Positions 7,947 through 16,514 of a stretch of DNA of 64,000 nucleotides are shown one piece after another (position 1 is the first letter of the stretch; each line of letters begins with the position of its first letter). Both the position numbers and the translations under genes were made by a program. The stretch is taken from contig NZ_LT632547.1 in the NCBI RefSeq assembly GCF_900119695.1, forward strand, positions 62,001 through 126,000, in the 5' to 3' direction. Under the pieces are notes generated by a model that ran no database searches, was not told the DNA's origin, and saw nothing but the letters and a program-made list of their open reading frames with translations. The stretch comes from Actinomyces urinae. Lineage in GTDB: Bacteria > Actinomycetota > Actinomycetes > Actinomycetales > Actinomycetaceae.

Positions 7947-10051
7947 GTGCTTCCGTTCCTAGTAAGCCGCAGCTACTTGATTCACCATTAGATCGTCTGC
8001 TTGGGACGCGCACAGCTAAGAAGCTTGCCTCCTTGGAGCTTGAAACCGCGTCAGATTTGCTCATGTTCTTCCCGCGACGTTACGGGCATTGGGGCAAGCT
8101 AACTCCTCTCGCAGCGATTCATGAGGGGGAGGACGTGACATTGCTGGCTCAGGTGGAGTCCGCGCAGATGGTGCGCAACCGCAGTGGGGGAGTGCGTCTA
8201 TCAGTTGAACTTACGGACGGCTACAAGAGTATCAACGCAACGTTTTTTGCTCGCCACCCGGGTGCGCTGTCGGTGCATGAGAGGATGCTGACTGCGGGTT
8301 CGTCGCACTTATTCGCGGGAAAGGTATCGTCATATCGAGGTCGCCTCCAGCTGACCCATCCTGATTTTGAGCGGTTTGAGCAGGGTGATGCCAAGGATCG
8401 GGCGGATCGTCCAATCCCGATTTACTCCGCGAACTCGAAGTGTCCAAGCTGGCTTACATCTAAGTCCGCGAAAATTATTGCGGCGATGTTGAAGCCCGGT
8501 GATGTCCTCGACCCGATTCCGCCAAAACTGCGCGAAGATCGCGACTTAATGACGTATACTGAGGCGCTCATCCAGTTGCATGATCCACAATCTGATGAGG
8601 AAATTGCGCGTGCCAAACTAACCGTTAGGTGGGCCGAAGCCCTCACCTTGCAAACCGCGTTGCTTCGCCGTCGTGCTCGCAGTAAAGACGATACGGCGCC
8701 ATGCATAGAAGCAGGGGAAGCATTTGCGGCGGCAAAAGCTGCGCTACCGTTCACCTTGACTGCCGGCCAGGAAGAGGTCTTGGGGTTAATCCTGTCAGAT
8801 ATGGCGGGGGAACACCCCATGCAAAAGTTACTGCAGGCCGATGTTGGTGCCGGTAAGACGGTGGTGGCTGGCCTTGCGATGACGGCTGCTGTGGACGCGG
8901 GGTATCAGGCTGCCCTGTTGGCTCCCACCGAGGTGCTTGCGGCTCAGCACGCGGTGTCACTTTCAAGAATGTTGCCCGTCCCGGTGGAGCTCCTTACGGG
9001 TTCGTCTAAGTCCAAACATCGTGGTGATGTATCTGTACTCGCATCTTCAGGCCAGCCGGCGATTTTCGTTGGCACGCATGCGCTGATTCAGGATTCGCTC
9101 CAGTTTTCTAATCTGGGGCTTGTGGTGGTGGATGAACAGCATCGCTTTGGTGTTGCTCAGCGCGATCGACTTCGCGAAGGCGGCCAAATAGTTCCGCACA
9201 TGCTAACCATGACAGCTACCCCCATACCGCGAACAATCGCAATGACGGTTTTTGGGGATCTAGACGCGATCACTATTAGCGAGCTACCAAAGGGCCGCAA
9301 AAAAGTTAAAACTTTCCTCGTCGACGCATCAAATGCGGCTTGGAACACCCGCATGTGGGAGAGAGCTCGAGAAGAAGTTGAGTCGGGCGGCCGCGTGTTT
9401 GTGGTGGCTCCTCGAATAGATTCGGCCGATGGTGATGATTCGCAGTTGACCAACGTGATGGATAGCCGCGATATGCTGGCCAACCTTCCGCAGCTAGGAG
9501 GGATTGAGGTTGGTGTGCTACACGGGCGGATGAGCGCAGAAGAGAAGGCCGAGGCAATCGATCGGTTTGATGGCGGAACCACCCCCATTTTGGTAACAAC
9601 AACGGTGATCGAGGTGGGTGTGGATATCTCTGCCGCCTCGATGATGGTTATTTTGGATGCGCAACAGTTTGGTCTATCTCAGCTGCACCAGTTGCGAGGA
9701 CGAGTTGGTCGCGGTGGTCAGCAGGCGATCTGCATGGCGCACCACCGCACGGGACTCGCCCCGGAATCTATGAAGCGTTTGGAGGCGTTTGCCTCCACCA
9801 CGAATGGATTCGTGTTAGCGGAGGCGGATTTGAAGCTCCGTAGGGAAGGCAACGTGCTTGGCGAGAGCCAGTCGGGTGCGCGCACTTCGTTGAAAGCACT
9901 GCGTGTCACGCGCGACGGGGCGATCATTGAAGCTGCTCGCGAGTACACGGCAACGCTGTTAGAAGAAGATATTTCCCTAGGCGCATATCCGCAGCTACTA
10001 CAGGCGACAAATCGAATGGATCAGGCAGCTAAGTGGATGGAACGATCATGA
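7943..10051 (+). CDS. recG: ATP-dependent DNA helicase RecG
   Basis: Branch-migration helicase that regresses stalled replication forks and processes Holliday junctions. The N-terminal wedge/OB domain (about 60-160) includes LMFFPRRYGHWG; helicase motif I is QADVGAGKTVVAG near residue 298, motif II is VVVDEQHRFGVAQRDRL near 395, motif III MTATPIPRT, and motifs V-VI TTVIEVGVDI and QLHQLRGRVGRGG. 702 residues is normal. It starts at an ATG overlapping the DAK2 stop and is followed by rsmD after 19 bases, the conserved actinobacterial arrangement. All motifs are intact. Confidence 0.97.
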   Translation: MSASVPSKPQLLDSPLDRLLGTRTAKKLASLELETASDLLMFFPRRYGHWGKLTPLAAIHEGEDVTLLAQVESAQMVRNRSGGVRLSVELTDGYKSINATFFARHPGALSVHERMLTAGSSHLFAGKVSSYRGRLQLTHPDFERFEQGDAKDRADRPIPIYSANSKCPSWLTSKSAKIIAAMLKPGDVLDPIPPKLREDRDLMTYTEALIQLHDPQSDEEIARAKLTVRWAEALTLQTALLRRRARSKDDTAPCIEAGEAFAAAKAALPFTLTAGQEEVLGLILSDMAGEHPMQKLLQADVGAGKTVVAGLAMTAAVDAGYQAALLAPTEVLAAQHAVSLSRMLPVPVELLTGSSKSKHRGDVSVLASSGQPAIFVGTHALIQDSLQFSNLGLVVVDEQHRFGVAQRDRLREGGQIVPHMLTMTATPIPRTIAMTVFGDLDAITISELPKGRKKVKTFLVDASNAAWNTRMWERAREEVESGGRVFVVAPRIDSADGDDSQLTNVMDSRDMLANLPQLGGIEVGVLHGRMSAEEKAEAIDRFDGGTTPILVTTTVIEVGVDISAASMMVILDAQQFGLSQLHQLRGRVGRGGQQAICMAHHRTGLAPESMKRLEAFASTTNGFVLAEADLKLRREGNVLGESQSGARTSLKALRVTRDGAIIEAAREYTATLLEEDISLGAYPQLLQATNRMDQAAKWMERS

Positions 10052-10070
10052 CGTCGCGTAGGCTTTACGT

Positions 10071-10634
10071 ATGACACGGATTGTTTCAGGAGCATTTGGC
10101 GGGCGCAGGCTCGACGTGCCTGCAGCGGGTACGCGCCCAACGTCTGAGCGGGTAAGAGAGGCTCTATTTTCGCGTTTAGAGAGTTGGGGAGAAGTTCGCC
10201 GCTCCAGAGTGCTGGACCTGTTTGCTGGTTCGGGTGCGCTGGGTTTGGAGGCGCTCTCGCGAGGAGCAGCCAGCGCCACGTTGGTAGATAACTCGGCGGG
10301 TGCCCTGAAGGTTTTGCGTTCCAATGTGAGCAAGAACGGCTTCCCCAACGTGCGGGTGGTTCGAGCCGACGCGGCGAAGTTTGAGAGCATTCACTCGTTC
10401 AGCCTGGCATTCCTAGACCCTCCTTACGATATTGATATGGGCGTGCTAGGAAACGTCCTTGAACATATCGAGAAGTTCTTAGAGGAAGGCGCTCTTGTCG
10501 TAGTCGAGCTGTCTGCTCGCACCCCTGAACCGCAGTGGCCATCCGCGTACGAGCGTGAGTCGAGTAGAAAATGGGGCGAAACCATGGTGTGGTTCCTAAC
10601 TTTTTCCCCGCAAACCGGTAGCGTGGAAGCATGA
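10071..10634 (+). CDS. rsmD: 16S rRNA (guanine-966-N2)-methyltransferase RsmD
   Basis: Methylates G966 of 16S rRNA in assembled 30S subunits. The 187-residue protein has TRIVSGAFGGRRLDVPA, the substrate motif TRPTSERVREALFSRL, the SAM-binding loop LDLFAGSGALGLEALSRGA and the catalytic LDPPYD near residue 117. It starts at ATG 10071 with no strong Shine-Dalgarno; a TAGGCT hexamer six bases upstream gives the leaderless geometry discussed in the findings, although read-through from recG is also possible. It overlaps coaD by four bases, a pairing conserved across many bacteria. Confidence 0.95.
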   Translation: MTRIVSGAFGGRRLDVPAAGTRPTSERVREALFSRLESWGEVRRSRVLDLFAGSGALGLEALSRGAASATLVDNSAGALKVLRSNVSKNGFPNVRVVRADAAKFESIHSFSLAFLDPPYDIDMGVLGNVLEHIEKFLEEGALVVVELSARTPEPQWPSAYERESSRKWGETMVWFLTFSPQTGSVEA

Positions 10635-11107
10635 TACGCGCGGTATTTCCAGGCTCCTTTGATCCGTTCACAAACGGTCACCTCGACATTGTTCAAAGGT
10701 GTGCGAACCTCTTTGACGAAGTGATCGTTGGAGTGGGAGATAACCTGTCTAAGAAGTACTGGTTTTCAATCGAGGAGCGTGTGGAGCTTGCTAAACAAAG
10801 CACGGCGGGGCTTCCCGGTGTACAAGTTAGACCTCTCGACGGACTGTTGGCCAAATGGTGCGTTGAACACGACGTGGACGTCATTGTGAAGGGGCTTCGT
10901 TCCGCGGTTGATGCGGGGTTTGAGCTTCCCCAGGCTACGGTTAACCGCGAGCTGGGCGATATTGAGACGATTCTGCTAGCTACCAACCCGGCGCTTGCTC
11001 ATATTTCTTCTACGATTGTTAAGGAAGTTGCGGCTAACGGAGGTGATGTTTCGTCTATGGTTAGTGCAGGCGTGAAAGAAACATTGGAAACCAAGATTCG
11101 TGGCTAA
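10631..11107 (+). CDS. coaD: Phosphopantetheine adenylyltransferase
   Basis: Adenylates 4'-phosphopantetheine, the penultimate and regulated step of coenzyme A synthesis. The 158-residue nucleotidyltransferase has the GSFDPFTNGHLDIVQR motif (residues 8-23, substrate and ATP-binding T/HxGH), VIVKGLRSAVDAGFE and the C-terminal ISSTIVKEVAANGGDVSSMV, all in canonical order. The ATG overlaps the rsmD stop by four bases, indicating coupling. The hexameric enzyme is cytosolic. Nothing is unusual about the gene, and it is followed after 12 bases by the coiled-coil protein. Confidence 0.97.
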   Translation: MIRAVFPGSFDPFTNGHLDIVQRCANLFDEVIVGVGDNLSKKYWFSIEERVELAKQSTAGLPGVQVRPLDGLLAKWCVEHDVDVIVKGLRSAVDAGFELPQATVNRELGDIETILLATNPALAHISSTIVKEVAANGGDVSSMVSAGVKETLETKIRG

Positions 11108-11119
11108 GGGGGCCAAATC

Positions 11120-11824
11120 ATGAGCGATTTTTACTCGGACGATCTGCAGGGCGCGCAGGCGGGGGAGCCTATTGACGACGTGTACGGCCCTTCCACGGTG
11201 ATCGCAGCTCTTGACCAGATTGAGGATCTAGTTGAGATTGCGCGCGCACTGCCTATGAGTGCTTCGGTGCTCGTTAACAAGGCTGAAGTGCTTGACTTGT
11301 TGGAGCAGGCACGCCAGGCACTACCCGATGATTTGGTGGCGGCGGATGCTGTAGTTGCAGATGCGGATGCGGTAATGGGGCGCGCGGATTCAGCCGCTGA
11401 ATCCACTATTAATGAGGCAAATGCTAGGGCTGATGGCATTGTTGAGGACGCCCGTAAGAAGGCTGACGATTTGGCGCAGCGTTCGCGCGAGGACGCCGAG
11501 GCTGTTCTCGAGCGTGCCGCGGCAGAGTCCGAGCGCCTGGTTGCCAATGCTAAGGAGCAGGCAGAGCAGATAGTTGAGCAGGCGCGCGCACAGGCCGAGG
11601 GGCTGATCGCGCAGGAGAACATCTCGGTGCAGGCTCGTGAGCGCGCTGAAGAGATCGTGAGCTCGGCGCATCAAAAGGCCATGGAACTTGCCGAAGACGC
11701 CGATCAGTATTGCGCGGATTCGTTGGAGACGCTCGCAATCGCGATTGATCGTATTGCTCATCAGACTCATGCTGGCCAGGATGCAATCGAGTCTCGTCAA
11801 GAGGCACGTCGCGCAGGGCGCTAG
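11120..11824 (+). CDS. DivIVA-like coiled-coil protein
   Basis: 234 residues, acidic, with a long heptad-rich coiled coil from about residue 75 to 215 dominated by AxxxA and E/R pairs (DARKKADDLAQRSREDAEAV, EQARAQAEGL). Actinobacterial genomes place a DivIVA- or SepIVA-like cell-division/cell-wall protein between coaD and yceD, and residues 24-60 (GPSTVIAALDQIEDLVEIAR) match such proteins. I infer a cytoplasmic scaffold role in polar growth or septation. There is no membrane segment. The DNA contains many GCN alanine codons and repeats of GAGGC/GCGGA as expected for the coiled coil, not a tandem DNA repeat. Confidence 0.72.
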   Translation: MSDFYSDDLQGAQAGEPIDDVYGPSTVIAALDQIEDLVEIARALPMSASVLVNKAEVLDLLEQARQALPDDLVAADAVVADADAVMGRADSAAESTINEANARADGIVEDARKKADDLAQRSREDAEAVLERAAAESERLVANAKEQAEQIVEQARAQAEGLIAQENISVQARERAEEIVSSAHQKAMELAEDADQYCADSLETLAIAIDRIAHQTHAGQDAIESRQEARRAGR

Positions 11825-11897
11825 AATGTTTCCCTGCGCAGCCTTGCACTAGGGATGCAGTAGCTAGTTGTAGATACTTTTCTTGGAGGGATTAGCG

Positions 11898-12461
11898 ATG
11901 GCTGATCGCCAGTTTAATGGTGCGATCTTAGATATTCGCACGCTCCCCGCAGAGCCGAATCAGGAGCGTAGCTTCCACCTTGATCTTGCGGCGCCACAGG
12001 ACCTTGGCACGGTCGTGATGGAGGTGGTTCCCGGCTCTGTTGTGAGCGTGGATATTACGGTTCGTTCCCTCGTTGAAGGCGTGCTGTTCGAAGGGCGAGC
12101 TCAATCTCAGGTGCGTTCGGAGTGCGTGCGGTGTCTCGATCCGATTGAGGGTGTGGAAACTACGGAAGTATCGCAAATGTTCTTCACTCCTGAGGCGATC
12201 GCGCGTATGCGAGAGGAACATGGTGAAGAGGGCGTCGAAGACCTCGAGGCTTTGGAAGGTGACGAGATCGCGCTGGAGCCAATCTTTAGGGATGCGATCG
12301 TGACCAGCTTCCCGTTCCAGCCTCTGTGCAAGGCCGATTGCAAGGGGCTTTGCGATGTGTGTGGCAAGAAGTGGGAGGATTTGCCGAGCGACCACATGCA
12401 CGAGGTAATTGATCCGCGTCTCGCTAAGCTGGCGGCGTTGCTCGAGCAAGACGAGAAGTGA
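11898..12461 (+). CDS. yceD: YceD/DUF177 family protein
   Basis: Conserved protein linked to 23S rRNA and fatty-acid gene clusters; its biochemical role is still poorly defined. I use ATG 11898, which has GGAGGG seven bases upstream; an in-frame TTG at 11883 falls on that Shine-Dalgarno. The 187-residue protein has SECVRCLDPI near residue 75, an acidic middle, and a cysteine cluster CKADCKGLCDVCG near residue 145 that can bind zinc, followed by DPRLAKLAALL. It overlaps rnc by four bases. In most bacteria rpmF (L32) sits between yceD and rnc; it is absent here. Confidence 0.9.
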   Translation: MADRQFNGAILDIRTLPAEPNQERSFHLDLAAPQDLGTVVMEVVPGSVVSVDITVRSLVEGVLFEGRAQSQVRSECVRCLDPIEGVETTEVSQMFFTPEAIARMREEHGEEGVEDLEALEGDEIALEPIFRDAIVTSFPFQPLCKADCKGLCDVCGKKWEDLPSDHMHEVIDPRLAKLAALLEQDEK

Positions 12462-13192
12462 GTAAACAAAAATCACCAGAGGCCAGCGGTCCGGCTGCCG
12501 ATCCTATGGATCTTTTGGGACGATGGCGAATTCAGCTGGATCCCGATCTTTTAATCCTTGCTTTAACGCATCGCTCTTTTGCGTACGAGCAGGGCGGTTT
12601 GCCGCACAATGAGAGGCTGGAGTTTCTTGGTGACTCGGTTTTGTCGATCATTGTGACGGAGCATCTTTTCGTTAAGTTCCCCACGTGCACTGAGGCTCAG
12701 TTGTCGCGGATGAGGGGCGCTATAGTTTCGCAGGTGACGCTCGCTAAAGTGGGGAGAAGCATCGGCCTGGGCAGTTTTATTCTGCTTGGAAAAGGCGAGA
12801 ACTTAACGGGTGGGCGCGATCGTGATTCCATTCTTTGTGACACGGTCGAGGCCCTAATTGGGGCGACCTACATGTCGCATGGTCTGGAGCCCACGCGAAG
12901 GGTTGTTGAGGATCATTTGCGTCCCTTCTTGGAGGATGCGGTTGAGCTTGGCCGTTCGTCTGATTATAAGACCACGCTGCAGGAGTACACGGCGCAGGCG
13001 GGCCTTGGCGAGCCAATGTATGAAACGACGAGCCACGGCCCGGATCATGCGCGTGTTTTCAGCGCGACAGTTTCGATTGGCGGCGTTTTGATGGGCGAGG
13101 GGGAAGGCACGTCGAAGAAAACCGCGAACTCGAGTGCCGCAAAGGTAGCTTATTTCCACCTGCGTGAGGACGCTACGAGTAGCGCAGAATAG
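12458..13192 (+). CDS. rnc: Ribonuclease III
   Basis: Endonuclease that cuts double-stranded RNA during rRNA maturation and antisense decay. The catalytic domain has the signature HNERLEFLGDSVLSIIVTEH near residue 50, with the metal-binding Glu and Asp, and DTVEALIGATYMSHGL near residue 127. A C-terminal double-stranded-RNA-binding domain (about 165-235) shows DYKTTLQEYTAQAGLGEPMY and GEGTSKKTANSSAAKVAYF. The start is GTG, overlapping the yceD stop. It is followed by mutM after 12 bases. Length (244) and motif set are complete. Confidence 0.97.
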   Translation: MSKQKSPEASGPAADPMDLLGRWRIQLDPDLLILALTHRSFAYEQGGLPHNERLEFLGDSVLSIIVTEHLFVKFPTCTEAQLSRMRGAIVSQVTLAKVGRSIGLGSFILLGKGENLTGGRDRDSILCDTVEALIGATYMSHGLEPTRRVVEDHLRPFLEDAVELGRSSDYKTTLQEYTAQAGLGEPMYETTSHGPDHARVFSATVSIGGVLMGEGEGTSKKTANSSAAKVAYFHLREDATSSAE

Positions 13193-13204
13193 TTGGAGTG
13201 AGCG

Positions 13205-14104
13205 ATGCCTGAACTTCCCGAGGTAGAGACCATCCGCATGGGGTTAGCTCCCCATATCGTGGGGCAGACGGCTACGGGCGTAACTGTTTGGGGCGAGCGT
13301 ACGGCGCGCAACCAGCCGGGTGGGCCCGCTGCGCTAGAAGACGCTATCCGAGGTAGGCGAGTGCAGGCTCTGGCACGCCGAGGCAAGTTCTTGTGGGCGG
13401 AGTTGGATAGTGGCCGCGGGCTTGTGTTTCACTTGGGAATGTCCGGGCAGCTTCGTCTTAGTGATGGTGACCGTCCACGTTTTCGCCATGAGCACGCCAG
13501 AATCGTTTTGAGTAATGGGCAGGTGCTTTCATTCGTAGATCAGCGCACGTTCGGTCGAATTGAGGTGTGTGATTACGTTCCCACTTCTGACGGGTCTGTA
13601 GCCGGTCAAGGCGCCACTTTGGATGCGATTCCGCAGTCTGCGGCGCACATTGCGCGTGACCCACTAGATCCAGCGTTCGATCCTAACGAGGTAGTGCAAA
13701 AGATCCGCGCATCAAGAAGCGCGGTTAAGAACTTGCTTTTGCATCAAGAGATAGTGTCTGGCATAGGCAATATTTATGCGGACGAGGCTCTATTTCTAGC
13801 TCGCGTGCACGGCCAGCGAATGGGTAAGAACACTCGGGTATACGAGGTGCACAAGATCCTGGAGGCGGCCCGAGATGTTATGCGCAGGTCGATTGAGGCG
13901 GGAGGCACCTCTTTCGATGAACTGTATGTAAATACAGTTGGAGAGCCGGGTTATTTTGCCCGGTATTTAGCGGTTTATGGACGCGCTGGGCAGGATTGCA
14001 TTAACTGCGGTACGCCTATCGCTAGGGTCAGTATTAGTGGCCGCTCACATCATTATTGCCCCGTGTGCCAGCCTCGCTCCGGACGACGTGAACGAAGGGC
14101 ATGA
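13205..14104 (+). CDS. mutM: Formamidopyrimidine-DNA glycosylase
   Basis: Removes 8-oxoguanine and FapyG from DNA and nicks the abasic site. After Met removal the N-terminus is PELPEVETIRMGLAPHIVG, with catalytic Pro and Glu. Also present are ARRGKFLWAEL (catalytic Lys near residue 60), VSGIGNIYADEALFLARVHG from the helix-two-turn-helix, and a C-terminal zinc finger CINCGTPI...HHYCPVCQ. It starts at ATG with GGAGTGAGCG upstream. It ends the recG-to-mutM cluster; a new promoter for the response regulator follows within 40 bases. All functional residues are visible. Confidence 0.96.
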   Translation: MPELPEVETIRMGLAPHIVGQTATGVTVWGERTARNQPGGPAALEDAIRGRRVQALARRGKFLWAELDSGRGLVFHLGMSGQLRLSDGDRPRFRHEHARIVLSNGQVLSFVDQRTFGRIEVCDYVPTSDGSVAGQGATLDAIPQSAAHIARDPLDPAFDPNEVVQKIRASRSAVKNLLLHQEIVSGIGNIYADEALFLARVHGQRMGKNTRVYEVHKILEAARDVMRRSIEAGGTSFDELYVNTVGEPGYFARYLAVYGRAGQDCINCGTPIARVSISGRSHHYCPVCQPRSGRRERRA

Positions 14105-14141
14105 AAGTATAACCTGCGCTGAGAAATTATCAGGTTTCGCA

Positions 14142-14147
14142 TATAAT
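14142..14147 (+). promoter_or_regulatory. Consensus -10 element of the response-regulator gene
   Basis: Perfect TATAAT located exactly six bases before the GTG at 14154. The expected transcription start coincides with the start codon, and no Shine-Dalgarno is present, so a leaderless mRNA is likely. No good -35 was seen. Confidence 0.65.
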
Positions 14148-14153
14148 CATTCA

Positions 14154-14816
14154 GTGGCTATGAAGAATTCCAGTATTGACTCAAATATTCGCGTAATGGT
14201 TGTGGATGACCATGAGATCGTGCGCTACGGAATTATAGAGCTCATCGGTCGTACCGAAGGATTTGAGGTGGTGGCGGAAGCCGGTAGCGTGCAGGATGCT
14301 ACAACCAGGGCTGATTTGACCACTCCGGATGTAATGTTGGTTGATTTGCAGCTACCTGATGGCACGGGTATAGACATCATGAATCATGTGCGGGAATCGC
14401 TTCCCGAAACGAAGTGTATTGTCCTTACCTCTTTTGATGACGATGATGCGCTTGCGGAGTCTTGTAAGGCTGGAGCCAAGGCATTCATTCTTAAGAATGT
14501 CCATGGCGCCGAGGTAAGTCGCGTTATCCGTCTTGTTCATGATGGCAAGGTGCTTTTGGATGAGAAAACGATAACTCGCAAGGCCGGTAGTCGAGATGAT
14601 GTAATGGCCGCTTTGACGCCCGCGGAGCGCCGCGTGGTGGGACTGATAGCAAAGGGCATGTCGAATGCCGAAATTGGCGACGAACTAGGAATCTCTGAGA
14701 AGACGGTAAAGAATCACATTACGTCGTTGCTGTCTAAAATGGGGTTGAAGAGGCGCACCCAAGTGATGGCATGGGCAGCAAGCCAGCAATCAGCTCCGTG
14801 GCGTGGCCAGCCGTAG
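14154..14816 (+). CDS. NarL/DevR-type response regulator
   Basis: Two-component transcription factor. The receiver domain (residues 13-130) has the acidic pocket VVDDHEIVRYG (Asp18-Asp19), phospho-acceptor Asp64 in LVDLQLPDGTGIDI, Thr in VLTSFDD and Lys in AFILKNVHGAEV. A LuxR-type HTH follows (LTPAERRVVGLIAKGMSNAE, ISEKTVKNHITSLLSKM). The closest known architecture is DevR/DosR. The open frame extends back into mutM, but a TATAAT six bases before GTG 14154 decides the start (alternative ATG 14160). It is convergent with a GAF histidine kinase 37 bases downstream, its likely partner. Targets are unknown; cyd genes are the obvious candidates. Confidence 0.92.
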   Translation: MAMKNSSIDSNIRVMVVDDHEIVRYGIIELIGRTEGFEVVAEAGSVQDATTRADLTTPDVMLVDLQLPDGTGIDIMNHVRESLPETKCIVLTSFDDDDALAESCKAGAKAFILKNVHGAEVSRVIRLVHDGKVLLDEKTITRKAGSRDDVMAALTPAERRVVGLIAKGMSNAEIGDELGISEKTVKNHITSLLSKMGLKRRTQVMAWAASQQSAPWRGQP

Positions 14817-14853
14817 CTCCAGGCACTGTCAGCACCGAAGTCGAGTACCGTTG

Positions 14854-16503
14854 TTACGTGATCGGTAGCTCGCATTTGAGGGTGGTGCCCTTGTCGCCGC
14901 GTTTGCCGATGCTCATGGTGCCCCCGTGTTTTTTCACGCGCTTGTCTAGATTTGCGAGCCCCGAATTGCGGGTCCTGTTTGGATCGATCCCAATCCCGTC
15001 GTCCAGGATTTCAATATTGATCTGCGGTTCATCTTGAGTTTTTAGATTGATGTTAACGGTCACTGCATCTGCTTGCGCATGCCTTGCGATATTGGAAAGG
15101 CCTTCTCGAACAAACGCGGTAATATCGCTAGCTATCTCATCATCGAATAGGGATAGGGCTTGTTCCACAACTGGATCTTGTACGTCAGTTACCGCGTTGC
15201 CGTCAATATGTAGAACGCATGAAGGAGCGAAGCCAAGTGATCTTCTTGCCGCAGAAGTCACCTGGTAGATTCGCGCAAAAACGTTTGTTCCTTCAACATC
15301 ATCCTTGAGGTTTTGCACGATTGATCGAACCTGTACAACGGAGGTGTCGATGGCATTGAGGGCCCCATCTAGGTATTGTTTGGCGTCATCTGGCGCATTG
15401 ATTTTCTCAAGTTCGTTCTTTGCGGCAGTTATTTGAATGCCGGCTGCAAAAAGCTCTTGAATGGCAAAATCATGCAGGTCGGCGCTGATGCGTTCACGTT
15501 CGTTAGCAAGCGCGGTCATTTCGATGATGTGGCGTGCTTCGAATACTTCCAGGCCGAATGCCCCTTGTAGTGCAACACTTTCGGCGAAGCGAAGGTCGGG
15601 CATATCAAAGGGGATAGCGCCTTTTTTGCGAAGTAGCATCAGCACGCCAACTGCTTCATTGCGGTTCATGAGGGGGGCGTATAGAGCGGGGCCGAAGTTT
15701 CGCAGGGGAGCGAGCTTAACGTTGAGAGCGGTAGCGAAGGACTCGACTATCATGCCGGCCTTCTCTGCGATTACAAACAAGGCGCGTCCTCCTTCAGGGA
15801 AGACAGTGCCCAGCAGTTCCTCGGCCATGTATCCACTGGCAAATTCGCACGCCCAAGTGCCCGCAACTGATGGGAGAATGACCAGCACGGTGTCTACTTG
15901 CAACCCGCTCTTAATGGCGCCAACTACGGGTTCTAGCCCCTCATCGTCTGTTGCGTCGAAGAGCGCCTGGGTTACCCCTTCGCTGGTTTCTATCCACTGT
16001 TCGTCTTGACTAACGCGCCTGGATAGTTCAGAAACCTCTGCTTCAAGGCTGATCATTTTCGCAAAGTGTGTGGCTATGCGAAGGTCATATTCGCTGTACG
16101 GTTCAGACTTGTCAAAAACCACGAGGCGGCCAAGCAGTTGCCCGCGCTGTAAAACGGGCACACCAATGGCTCTCTGAATGTCAAGAGTGATGCCAGCCTG
16201 GAGAACCTGCGGGTTTATCTCATTGAGAACAACGGGGGAATTCGGGTGAATGTTCGCGGCTATGAGCCTTAAAAACGTTTTTGCGGGGACGTCCATGTTC
16301 TCGAAGCGATCGTTATTTGAAATGAGGAGCAAGTGAGCCCCCCACGCGTCTTGAATAACGAATAGTCCCTGGGGAGATTGCGTGAGATCACATACTTCGT
16401 GGACGAGTGCTTCGAGTGTAGTTTTGAGCTCGGGGTCGGTCGCAAGGGATGAGTTTGCACTCACCATCGCCCCGGGTGAGTCCGCTTGGAAAAGATCAAA
16501 CAT
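14854..16503 (-). CDS. GAF-domain sensor histidine kinase (DevS/DosT-like), last gene of the cyd operon
   Basis: 549-residue soluble kinase: two GAF-like domains (about 25-155 and 180-320), then a HisKA_3 dimerisation helix NERERISADLHDFAIQELFA with phospho-accepting His344, and an HATPase with N-box REGLSNIARHA near 471 and G1 box DDGIGID at 501-507. No membrane span is seen, as in DevS/DosT, whose first GAF binds heme and senses O2, NO or redox state; I cannot identify a heme ligand by eye. It starts 11 bases after the cydC stop on the same strand, so it is co-transcribed with cytochrome bd genes and faces its putative response regulator tail to tail. Confidence 0.9.
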   Translation of the reverse strand: MFDLFQADSPGAMVSANSSLATDPELKTTLEALVHEVCDLTQSPQGLFVIQDAWGAHLLLISNNDRFENMDVPAKTFLRLIAANIHPNSPVVLNEINPQVLQAGITLDIQRAIGVPVLQRGQLLGRLVVFDKSEPYSEYDLRIATHFAKMISLEAEVSELSRRVSQDEQWIETSEGVTQALFDATDDEGLEPVVGAIKSGLQVDTVLVILPSVAGTWACEFASGYMAEELLGTVFPEGGRALFVIAEKAGMIVESFATALNVKLAPLRNFGPALYAPLMNRNEAVGVLMLLRKKGAIPFDMPDLRFAESVALQGAFGLEVFEARHIIEMTALANERERISADLHDFAIQELFAAGIQITAAKNELEKINAPDDAKQYLDGALNAIDTSVVQVRSIVQNLKDDVEGTNVFARIYQVTSAARRSLGFAPSCVLHIDGNAVTDVQDPVVEQALSLFDDEIASDITAFVREGLSNIARHAQADAVTVNINLKTQDEPQINIEILDDGIGIDPNRTRNSGLANLDKRVKKHGGTMSIGKRGDKGTTLKCELPIT

Positions 16504-16514
16504 GGTGACTTGTC

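Noticed and set aside
13977-14153. Upstream extension of the response regulator into mutM
   Set aside because: No receiver-domain content, and a consensus -10 lies inside it immediately before the chosen start.
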